From JAEKNW01 sp963678375 (GTDB taxonomy: Bacteria; Cloacimonadota; Cloacimonadia; Cloacimonadales; JAFGVF01): a DNA stretch of 64,000 bases. Positions 35,436-43,201 of this stretch are shown piece after piece. Positions within the stretch are counted from its first letter, which is position 1. Every line of letters starts with the position of its first letter. The stretch lies in the NCBI GenBank assembly GCA_963678375.2, contig CAXXQH010000001.1, positions 124,001 through 188,000 on the forward strand. Direction: 5' to 3'. A program made the position numbers and the translations under genes. The notes under the pieces were generated by a model. It was not told the DNA's origin, did not search any database, and saw nothing but the letters and a program-made list of their open reading frames with translations.

Positions 35436-37490
35436 TTATTCTTGTTCCTGTTTTGATTCTTCAATTATCTTGTTTGCTTCATCATTTGGAACTTTTTCAT
35501 AATGTGAAAATGCTTGAGTAAATTTTCCTCTACCTTGTGTAAGTGATTTAAGGGTAGGGAAATATTTATATACTTCAGCAAGAGGGAGTTCGGCTGTCAA
35601 TATTTGCTTTCTACCTTCTTGTTCCATACCGATGATCTTACCTCTACGTGTAGAAATATCACCCATAACATCACCCATATATTCGGTAGGGATAACTATT
35701 TTCATGCTATGAATAGGTTCTAAAAGTATTGGATTACATTTAACAAACCCATTCTTAAGAGCCATTGTTGAAGCAAGTTTAAAAGCCATTTCTGAAGAGT
35801 CCACATCATGATAAGAACCATAATATAAATCACAGTAGATATCAACAACTGGATAACCAGCGATAATACCAGTAAGCATAGTTTCATTTATACCTTTTTC
35901 AACAGCAGGTATGTAACCAGAAGGAATAGTACCACCAACGATTGAGTTTATGAATTCATAGCCTTCACCTCTACCTTTAGGTCCGATTCTCATGAAGACA
36001 TGTCCGTATTGACCTTTACCACCTGATTGTTTTTTATGCTTGTATTCAACATCAGTTTTTCCAGTGATAGTTTCACGGTAAGGAATTCTTGGAGCTTTAA
36101 GAACAGCATTAACTTTATAACGATTTTTTAGTTTCTTTTGAAGTAAAAGTAATTGTTGTTCACTTGTACCAGAAAGAATATTTTCATGAGTTTCAACATT
36201 AAGTTTTAAGTTAATTGTAGGGTCTTCATTCATTAATCTTTGGATAGCAACACCAATTTTATCTTCATCATTCTGAGATTCACCAACAATTGATTTCCAC
36301 ATAACAGCATCTGGGAAATCAACTGGAAGGCATTGCATATTAGATCCATTCTCTACTATTGAATCCATAGATCTAGCATATTTGAGTTTAACTAAAGCAC
36401 CGATTTCACCAGCTTTAATTTCACTTGCATCTACCCTATTTTTGCCTTGAGCATAATATAAGTTACCTATTTTATCTTTATTATCCTTTTCTGGAATATA
36501 AACATCAGTACCTGAAGTTAATGAACCAGAATAAAGTCTGAAGTAAGCTATATCTCCCATAGTTGGGTCACCATAATTCTTAAAAATAAAACCAAGAACT
36601 TTTCCATCAGGAGAGCAAATGAATTCTTTTTTCTCTTCTTTTTCAAGAATTTCCATATTTGCACAATCTGCAGGGCTTGGAAGGTATTCTATAATTGCCT
36701 CTAATAGGTTGGTTAATCCAACTTGAGAAGCTGCAGAAACAGCAAAAGCAGGCATAATTGTACCATTTTTGATAGCAGTTTTAGCCCCTTTTATCATCTC
36801 ATCTGGGGTAAGTTCTCCAGCTTCAAAATATTTTTCTAAAAGCTCTTCATCAGATTCAGCAACTGCTTCCATTAATACATTTCTTTTTTCTTCAACTTCA
36901 TCAGCCATATCTGAAGGGATTTCAGTAACTTTTCCATCAATATACGCTTTATTTTTTAGTATATCAATAACACCTTTGAAAGCACTTTCACTGCCAATAG
37001 GGATAACTAATGGAGTTGCATTAAAATCTGAATTTTCAGAAATAGTTTCAATAACTTTGTTGAAATCAGAATGTTCTTGATCTAATTTATTGATAATTAA
37101 AGCTCTAGTTTTTGTAGAACCTTCTAGTTGTTCTAATGCTTTTTCAAGTCCAACTTCAAAACCACCTGCTGCGTTAGCAACAATACAAACTGTTTCAACT
37201 GCAGGAAAGACTGAAAGCTGATCACCAATATAATCTGGAGTACCTGGAGCGTCTATAATATTAATTCTATGATTCTTGTAATCAATAAAACCACAGCTTA
37301 AAGAGAGTGAATTTTTTTTGTCAATCTCTTCAGGATCAAAGTCCATAACTGTATTGCCATCATCGACTTTACCGATACGAGTTATCATTTTAGTAGTATA
37401 TAGTAGGTTTTCTGCGAGGGTAGTTTTCCCAGCTCCACTTGAACCTAAAAAGGCTATGTTTCGAATATTTTTCATGTCATAATTCTTCAT
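35436..37490 (-). CDS. EF-G-like translation GTPase (FusA2 type)
   Basis: A 684-residue protein with EF-G architecture but a divergent G domain: P-loop GSSGAGKTT, DAPGTPDY and NKLD, then domain II, and the C-terminal EF-G domains with YKHKKQSGGKGQYGHVFM and the SMKIVIPTEYMGDVMGDISTRRG segment. The P-loop differs from the usual AHIDAGKTT of canonical EF-G, as seen in the second EF-G-like paralogue of many bacteria. No rpsL/rpsG/tuf genes are nearby, another sign that this is not the main EF-G. It has its own strong promoter and terminator. The exact role of these paralogues is not settled. Confidence 0.88.
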   Translation of the reverse strand: MKNYDMKNIRNIAFLGSSGAGKTTLAENLLYTTKMITRIGKVDDGNTVMDFDPEEIDKKNSLSLSCGFIDYKNHRINIIDAPGTPDYIGDQLSVFPAVETVCIVANAAGGFEVGLEKALEQLEGSTKTRALIINKLDQEHSDFNKVIETISENSDFNATPLVIPIGSESAFKGVIDILKNKAYIDGKVTEIPSDMADEVEEKRNVLMEAVAESDEELLEKYFEAGELTPDEMIKGAKTAIKNGTIMPAFAVSAASQVGLTNLLEAIIEYLPSPADCANMEILEKEEKKEFICSPDGKVLGFIFKNYGDPTMGDIAYFRLYSGSLTSGTDVYIPEKDNKDKIGNLYYAQGKNRVDASEIKAGEIGALVKLKYARSMDSIVENGSNMQCLPVDFPDAVMWKSIVGESQNDEDKIGVAIQRLMNEDPTINLKLNVETHENILSGTSEQQLLLLQKKLKNRYKVNAVLKAPRIPYRETITGKTDVEYKHKKQSGGKGQYGHVFMRIGPKGRGEGYEFINSIVGGTIPSGYIPAVEKGINETMLTGIIAGYPVVDIYCDLYYGSYHDVDSSEMAFKLASTMALKNGFVKCNPILLEPIHSMKIVIPTEYMGDVMGDISTRRGKIIGMEQEGRKQILTAELPLAEVYKYFPTLKSLTQGRGKFTQAFSHYEKVPNDEANKIIEESKQEQE

Positions 37491-37529
37491 TAATTTTCCC
37501 CCGTTTATGGATTTTTCAATTTAATTACC

Positions 37530-37558
37530 ATTATTGACAATAAATTAATAGGTGTCAA
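37530..37558 (-). promoter_or_regulatory. Strong sigma70-type promoter of the EF-G-like gene
   Basis: Minus strand TTGACA (37558-37553), exactly 17-base spacer, AATAAT (37535-37530), about 40 bases before the ATG at 37490. The best promoter match in the window. Confidence 0.65.
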
Positions 37559-37600
37559 GAAAATATTATTTTTTTTTGTTTCTTAATCTAATTGTAATAA

Positions 37601-37617
37601 CGCAAATTTTATTTGCG
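37601..37617 (-). terminator. Small hairpin after the flavodoxin gene
   Basis: CGCAAAT / ATTTGCG 7-bp stem with a three-base loop, 20 bases beyond the flavodoxin stop; T-rich sequence lies on both sides. Probable end of the epimerase-methyltransferase-flavodoxin transcript. Confidence 0.5.
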
Positions 37618-37636
37618 GTAAATTTTTTTTTCTACA

Positions 37637-38116
37637 TTAATTATTTAAAATCTCTTTTAAATTACTTATGAAATTATTAATTTCTGAGTTATTTTCAACC
37701 GGAGCATGAAATTCTTTGGTAATCAAAATATTGCTCTCAGGGATTAATTCAACTAGATGCTCAATAGTTTTTCCAGGTTTTCCTCGATGAGTACATGTCA
37801 GAACAATATTTTTATTTTTCAATTGAGTTCTTGTTAAAAATGTTCTCATTACTGGAGCAAGTGTCCATGCCCACACTGGAGTTCCAATAATAATCAAGTC
37901 ATAATTTTCCGGATTGAAATCATAAGATTCAATGCTTGGTGATTTCTTTCTTAAGGACTCATTCCCCCCTTGAAAGAGAATTTTAATTGTACTGCTAGTA
38001 TATTTCTTTTCTGGGATAATTCTCAAAGTATCACAGTTCACTTGATTTTCTAATAACTTTGCAAATTTTTCATTATCTCCAGAATAAGAAAAGTAAATAA
38101 AAATAGCCTTTTTCAT
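37637..38116 (-). CDS. Flavodoxin-family protein
   Basis: A 159-residue FMN-binding flavodoxin-like protein. The phosphate-binding loop is YFSYSGDNEKFA near residue 10, and IIIGTPVWAWTLAPVMRTFL is the second FMN-binding loop. Likely a small electron carrier or quinone-type reductase of the flavodoxin_4 group. It follows the methyltransferase gene by two bases and is the last gene of a three-gene unit. Confidence 0.85.
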   Translation of the reverse strand: MKKAIFIYFSYSGDNEKFAKLLENQVNCDTLRIIPEKKYTSSTIKILFQGGNESLRKKSPSIESYDFNPENYDLIIIGTPVWAWTLAPVMRTFLTRTQLKNKNIVLTCTHRGKPGKTIEHLVELIPESNILITKEFHAPVENNSEINNFISNLKEILNN

Positions 38117-38118
38117 GA

Positions 38119-38967
38119 TTACCTCATTTTTCTTTTAAAAACATAATATTTATGATGTGCCCAGAAAAACTTAAATAGTTTAGGGGCATATCTTTCAAGC
38201 CAATAGTATTTCATCATCTCAGAAGCAAAGTCGGGACTTTTATCATTCCAATAATCTAATACAGTTAAAATTTCTTTATTTGGTTCATTTTCAGTTGCTT
38301 TAACTAAGAACCCTAACTTTAATTTTTTTAAAAAGTCTTCTTTAGCCATACCAATATCAGGCCAAGGAGGGCAATCAAAGTAATCCCAAAATACTTCTTT
38401 CCAACCAAGAGATGTCATAATCTTCTTAAAGTTTCTATGTTTTATGTTATCTTCAATCAAATAGGTATTTAAGTCTTCCTTCCCAAGGTATTTCTGACTT
38501 AAATATCCTAAACCGCTTCTATTTGGTACAGCTAGAACAATAATTTTTGAAGTGAGTCTGGATAATTCTCTAAGGAAAAGCTCTAGATCATCTACAAACC
38601 AAAGAGCAGAAAAATTCCAACTCATATCGAAGCTTTTATCAGGAATATTTATTTTAGAATAGTCATTTATAGTTAGGGACTTAAGGTCTAGATTTACTTG
38701 TTTCCAAACTTTTTTAATGAGTTCAACTCTTTTTTCATCATGATCTACAATAGTAACATCTAGACCAGCCTTGGCAAAACCCATGGAATTAATACCAGAC
38801 ATACCTGTAAAACCAAATGATGGTGCTTCTAAAATTGATTTGATGTTGTAGCGAGAAATTAATTCTAATATTTTGTTATGAATAATAATTCTTTCATAGC
38901 TAGACCCCAAACCTTCGTCAGGATTGTCATAATATTTTTTCCAGAAATTTATTATTGGTATAGCCAT
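38119..38967 (-). CDS. SAM-dependent methyltransferase-like protein
   Basis: A 282-residue protein with the layout of a class I methyltransferase but a divergent motif I: SILEAPSFGFTGMSGINSMGFAKAGLDVTIVDHDE, where the usual GxGxG is replaced by FGFTGMSG. FDMSWNFSALWFV and IIVLAVPNRSG fit motifs II-III, and the C-terminus is large and aromatic. Its ATG overlaps the epimerase stop as TAATG. Activity is plausible but the cofactor loop is atypical; the substrate is unknown, perhaps a lipid or sugar given its neighbours. Confidence 0.75.
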   Translation of the reverse strand: MAIPIINFWKKYYDNPDEGLGSSYERIIIHNKILELISRYNIKSILEAPSFGFTGMSGINSMGFAKAGLDVTIVDHDEKRVELIKKVWKQVNLDLKSLTINDYSKINIPDKSFDMSWNFSALWFVDDLELFLRELSRLTSKIIVLAVPNRSGLGYLSQKYLGKEDLNTYLIEDNIKHRNFKKIMTSLGWKEVFWDYFDCPPWPDIGMAKEDFLKKLKLGFLVKATENEPNKEILTVLDYWNDKSPDFASEMMKYYWLERYAPKLFKFFWAHHKYYVFKRKMR

Positions 38968-39941
38968 TAATTTGATTCCTTATAGAAATTAATAACTTCT
39001 TGAAAATTATCAAGTGTTTTTGAAGTTCCCATGGGTAAATCTTCATAGGAATTTGAGGTATCGAAGTACCAACTTTGAGAAATTAATTCGAAGCGAGATA
39101 CAAACAATTCATTTTGAAAAACTTTTGCTAAGTTTCTACCAAGAGAAAAAACAAAGGAAGGAATAATTCTATTCCTAGGGAATGATTTACCATGAAGTTG
39201 CTTTGAAATATATTCAACAAGTGAATCCAATTGAATCGGTTCAGAATCTGCAATAATATATTTCGCTCCTGATTTTGTAGGGTTATTGGCACAAAAAGCG
39301 AAGGCTATTGCTAAAGATTTAACATTAGTAAGATGAATTTTTACTTGATGTGAAGGTAAAAGCATTAGTTTTTTATCAACAAGTTTACATAATGTGTATG
39401 GGAAACCATAATCTCCTCTTCCATAGGTGATTGCAGGTCTTATTATAACTGAATCTAATCCTTGTTTAGTTAACTCATTAATGATGTCTTCACTTCTTAT
39501 TTTAGTAAAATGATAATAATTGTCATTATTTCTTGGAGTAAGTTCATTCGCTGGTAGCTCTTTAGGTATAGCTCCAAAAATACCAACTGAAGAACAATAA
39601 ACTAATTTTATATTATTAATTAAACAGTGATTAGCAATTACGGAAGTAGCTTCAATATTTGCTAAGTAGTACTTATCTCTAGAGTCAGGTCTGCCCCCTC
39701 TTAAAGCTCCAATATGGACTATCACATCAAAAGCATTATCTTGTAAAAATCTTTTTAGTTTAATTATATCACATAGGTTTATTTCAACAAAATCGACTTC
39801 CTCAACAAAGTCTGAAATTCTCTTGTGATCTGTATTAGGCCTAATTAAACCCACAATTGAATTCTCTGAATTTTTCATTAATTCCTTAGCTGTTTCTTTA
39901 CCAACGAAACCACTTATTCCTGTTAATAATATTCTTGGCAT
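38967..39941 (-). CDS. NAD(P)-dependent epimerase/dehydratase (extended SDR)
   Basis: A 324-residue extended short-chain dehydrogenase: N-terminal LLTGISGFVGKETAKEL nucleotide loop, VYCSSVGIFG with the catalytic Ser, YYHFTKIRSED (Tyr-x3-Lys), and IIRPAITYGRGDYGFP. Its likely class is sugar- or isoprenoid/steroid-type epimerase (3-beta-HSD-like), but the substrate cannot be named. It heads a unit with the methyltransferase and flavodoxin. Promoter elements TTGACT (39996-39991) and TATAAT (39976-39971) lie upstream, though only 14 bases apart. Confidence 0.85.
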   Translation of the reverse strand: MPRILLTGISGFVGKETAKELMKNSENSIVGLIRPNTDHKRISDFVEEVDFVEINLCDIIKLKRFLQDNAFDVIVHIGALRGGRPDSRDKYYLANIEATSVIANHCLINNIKLVYCSSVGIFGAIPKELPANELTPRNNDNYYHFTKIRSEDIINELTKQGLDSVIIRPAITYGRGDYGFPYTLCKLVDKKLMLLPSHQVKIHLTNVKSLAIAFAFCANNPTKSGAKYIIADSEPIQLDSLVEYISKQLHGKSFPRNRIIPSFVFSLGRNLAKVFQNELFVSRFELISQSWYFDTSNSYEDLPMGTSKTLDNFQEVINFYKESN

Positions 39942-40065
39942 TACTACTCCTATTATTGTCTGATAAATAAATTATATGGTGCTTAAATTAAGTCAAGAAA
40001 AAATACCTTGCTTTGTTTATTCAAAACAGAATAATGGTATTATATAACTTTAACAATAACGTAGG

Positions 40066-40106
40066 TATTTGGTACTTAAATTTTTTATTCATGATAATAC
40101 CAAATA
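40066..40106. repeat. Inverted repeat in the fbp leader
   Basis: TATTTGGTA (40066-40074) and TACCAAATA (40098-40106), a perfect 9-bp inverted repeat with a 23-base AT-rich loop, about 35 bases before the fbp start. A further GGTATT copy lies at 40036-40041. It could be an operator or an mRNA structure. Confidence 0.4.
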
Positions 40107-40142
40107 AAGTGTTAAGGAAATAATGATTTTATAGGAGTTATG

Positions 40143-42098
40143 ATGCCTAATACACAAATTAGTCAATCTGATTTACCTTTCTTAAAACTTCTTTCCGAGA
40201 AGTTTCCAACAATAGCAAGGGCAAGTGCAGAGATTATTAACTTACAAGCTATACTTAACTTACCTAAAGGAACAGAACATTTTCTATCTGATATACATGG
40301 TGAGTATGACTCTTTTCAACACGTTATTAAGAATGCTTCAGGGGTTATAAAGGGCAAAATCAAAAATCTATTTGAGATAACTTTAACTAGCCAAGAGCGA
40401 GAAGAATTAACTTTCTTAATATATTATCCTGAAGAAATACTACATTTGAAGAGAAGTGAAGATAAAAATTTGAATGATTGGTATGCAGTAACTCTTTTTA
40501 GATTAATCCAACTATGTAGAGAGTCAGCATCAAAATATACACGTTCTAAAGTGAGAAAAGCTCTACCTAATGAGTTTGCTTATATTATTGATGAGCTACT
40601 AAACGAACAAGGCGAAAATAAGCATGAATATTATAATCAGATTATAAAGACAATTATTGAATTAAGAAGAGCAGAGTCTTTTATTATTGAAATATCAAAA
40701 CTTATCCAGAGGTTTTCAGTAGATCATCTTCATATATTAGGTGATATTTTTGATAGAGGCTCTTCCCCACATCTAATTATGGACCTATTAGAAAAGCATC
40801 ACAGTTTTGATATCCAATGGGGAAATCACGATATACTATGGATGGGAGCTGGTGCAGGTTCATTAGCTTGTATTACTAATCTATTAAGAATCTCATTTAG
40901 ATATGGAAATATTGATACTATTGAAGATGGTTATGGTATCAATTTAAGACCTTTATGGAAGTTTGCTCTTGATACATATAAAGACGATCCATGTCTTGAG
41001 TTCATACCAAAAGAGAGTAATGAATCAGAAAATGCTAACAATCTAGCAAAAATTTCAAAAGCTGTTGCAATATTGCAGTTTAAACTAGAAGCTGAATTGA
41101 TTAAAAGAAGACCTGCTTTTGATATGGATGATAGACTTCTCTTAGAAAAGATTGATTACACAAAAGGAAGCGTAGTTATTGATGGAAATCAATATCCATT
41201 AACTTCATGTAGCTTCCCAACTATTGATCCCAAAAACCCAAATAAATTATCCTCTGAAGAAAAAGCAATAGCAAAACAGCTCAAAGAGACCTTCATGTCT
41301 AATGAAAAATTACAGAAACATATTAAGTTATTGCTAGCTAAAGGATCATTGTACAAGACCCATAACAACAATTTGCTTTTCCACGGATGTATCCTCCTTA
41401 ACAGCGATGGTACATTAAAGAAACTTCCAATTCAAGGTAAAGAATATACAGGCAAAAAATTAATGGATAAATTTGATAGAATTGTTAGACAGGGTTGTAT
41501 GAGCAAGGATATTGTAGCTAAAAAATATGGTGAAGATATCATGTGGTATTTATGGTCAGGTGTCGATTCTCCACTTTTCGGTAAGAAGAAAATGGCAACA
41601 TTTGAAAGACTTTTTATTCAAGATAAGACTACTCATTTAGAAGAAAAAAATGCTTACTATGAATATAGAAATGACGAAAAGACTTGCAAAATGTTATTAG
41701 ATGAATTCGGATTAAATCCCAACAGTTCACATATTTTCAATGGTCATGTACCTGTAAAAACAGCAAAAGGAGAGTCTCCAGTAAAGGCTAACGGAAGACT
41801 TATAGTAATTGATGGTGGATTTTCGAGAGCTTACCAAAAAGTTACAGGTATTGCTGGATACACCTTGATTGCTAATTCTCATGGTCTAACTCTTACTGCT
41901 CACCAACCGTTTGTTTCTAAGGATGAAGCAATTAATAATAGAATTGATATTGACTCTCAAAGATCTATATTAGAAACTTCACATGAGAGAATTAGAGTTA
42001 AAGATACTGATACAGGATCAATATTAAAGCAACAAATCACTGATTTAAAAAAACTACTATATGCCTATTCACATGGCGATGTAAAAGAAAAACTTTAA
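40143..42098 (+). CDS. fbp: Fructose-1,6-bisphosphatase class III
   Basis: Gluconeogenic phosphatase (EC 3.1.3.11) of the Bacillus-type class 3, a calcineurin-like metallophosphoesterase unrelated to classes I/II. Motifs: FLSDIHGEYDSFQHVIKN (DxHG), LHILGDIFDRGSSPHLI (GDxxDRG) and IQWGNHDILWMGAGAG (GNHD), then the family's C-terminal FNGHVPVKTAKGESP and VIDGGFSRAYQ. ~651 residues is typical. Two ATGs lie side by side (40140 and 40143); AGGAG at 40133 suits the second better. Divergent from the epimerase unit. Confidence 0.95.
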   Translation: MPNTQISQSDLPFLKLLSEKFPTIARASAEIINLQAILNLPKGTEHFLSDIHGEYDSFQHVIKNASGVIKGKIKNLFEITLTSQEREELTFLIYYPEEILHLKRSEDKNLNDWYAVTLFRLIQLCRESASKYTRSKVRKALPNEFAYIIDELLNEQGENKHEYYNQIIKTIIELRRAESFIIEISKLIQRFSVDHLHILGDIFDRGSSPHLIMDLLEKHHSFDIQWGNHDILWMGAGAGSLACITNLLRISFRYGNIDTIEDGYGINLRPLWKFALDTYKDDPCLEFIPKESNESENANNLAKISKAVAILQFKLEAELIKRRPAFDMDDRLLLEKIDYTKGSVVIDGNQYPLTSCSFPTIDPKNPNKLSSEEKAIAKQLKETFMSNEKLQKHIKLLLAKGSLYKTHNNNLLFHGCILLNSDGTLKKLPIQGKEYTGKKLMDKFDRIVRQGCMSKDIVAKKYGEDIMWYLWSGVDSPLFGKKKMATFERLFIQDKTTHLEEKNAYYEYRNDEKTCKMLLDEFGLNPNSSHIFNGHVPVKTAKGESPVKANGRLIVIDGGFSRAYQKVTGIAGYTLIANSHGLTLTAHQPFVSKDEAINNRIDIDSQRSILETSHERIRVKDTDTGSILKQQITDLKKLLYAYSHGDVKEKL

Positions 42099-42113
42099 GT
42101 AGAGGAGAATAAA

Positions 42114-42962
42114 ATGTCGGGAATAGTATTTTTCAAAACTAAGTCATTAGAGAATATCCATCACTTTTATCACAACACATTGGATATGGAAGTTTGGTTA
42201 GAGCAACCTAATTGTTATATTTATAAAAAAGGTAATCTTATACTTGGTTTTCTTCAATCTGATAGAGCAGAAACTCAAGGAATAATAACTATCTTTAATC
42301 AAAGAAAAACTGAAATTGATCAATATTATAAGAAATATGCTAACCTAGTAACACAAGATTTAAAAGTTAATGAAAAATTTAACATATACCATTTTTATAT
42401 CTGTGATCCCGAAGGAAGGAAAATTGAATTTCAAACCTTCTTACACCCACTAAATAACTATCATTTATTAGATGAAGGATTAATCAAGCGACGTTCAATT
42501 CGAAATTTTAAGGATAAACAAGTGGGAAAGGAAGTTTTAGATAAGATTTTTTCTTTATGTCGTTATAGTCCTACTGCTAGAAATAGTCAAAGCTACTACT
42601 ATTTGGTTATCCAAGACCCACAAGATCTTAACTGGTTAGCTAATAACAGAGGTCCAGCTGGCAATCCCATAAAACAAGCACCAACAGCTGTTCTCGTAAT
42701 TTCTGACAATACTAAAACTAGAAGACTTGAACAGGATGCTGATATCGCTGCAACATACTTTATGTTAGCAGCTTACAGCTATGATGTAGCTACTTGTTGG
42801 ATTACTGATATGAACAAAGACCAAGTTAAATCTTACTTTAATATTCCACAAGAATATCATGTCAGCTGTGCTATTGCTACTGGTTATGCAAATGAATATA
42901 AAGTTATACCAGAACGACGTTCAACTAATGATTTTGTTTATTATGATCGTTACCATAATTAA
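42114..42962 (+). CDS. VOC domain-nitroreductase fusion protein
   Basis: A 282-residue two-domain protein. Residues ~1-115 are a glyoxalase/VOC-like fold (VFFKTKSLENIHHFYHNTLD; HFYICDPEGRKIEFQTF) and residues ~120-282 a compact FMN nitroreductase (LIKRRSIRNFKDKQV, CRYSPTARNSQSYYYLV, AAYSYDVATCWITDM). The nitroreductase Arg/Ser FMN-binding start is intact. The joint is seamless in one frame, so this is a true fusion. The VOC half may present or bind a substrate for reduction; none can be named. GAGGAG precedes ATG, 15 bases after fbp. Confidence 0.85.
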   Translation: MSGIVFFKTKSLENIHHFYHNTLDMEVWLEQPNCYIYKKGNLILGFLQSDRAETQGIITIFNQRKTEIDQYYKKYANLVTQDLKVNEKFNIYHFYICDPEGRKIEFQTFLHPLNNYHLLDEGLIKRRSIRNFKDKQVGKEVLDKIFSLCRYSPTARNSQSYYYLVIQDPQDLNWLANNRGPAGNPIKQAPTAVLVISDNTKTRRLEQDADIAATYFMLAAYSYDVATCWITDMNKDQVKSYFNIPQEYHVSCAIATGYANEYKVIPERRSTNDFVYYDRYHN

Positions 42963-43201
42963 GAATTGCAATGAATATGAACTTTCGTAAAGCTTCAGGT
43001 GTAACCCAGAATGTCTATAGTAATCTTTAAAAAGTAAAAATTTCATTTCTTGTAAAAGGAGAACTAGAATACAGAAGAGTTCTAGTCTAATCCCTTCATT
43101 GTTACTCTCTTTTTAATTTACCAGGAATCTATGGTGAGATTAACAATAATGAAATATAAATGAAATATACGGAATCATAAACAGCAACTGTGAATAATAG
43201 A
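42963..43201. other. Convergent intergenic region without a gene
   Basis: 239 bases between two convergent genes. I see no credible open frame. An imperfect hairpin (ACTAGAA 43063-43069 with TTCTAGT 43080-43086) lies mid-way but lacks a clean T-run. Confidence 0.5.
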
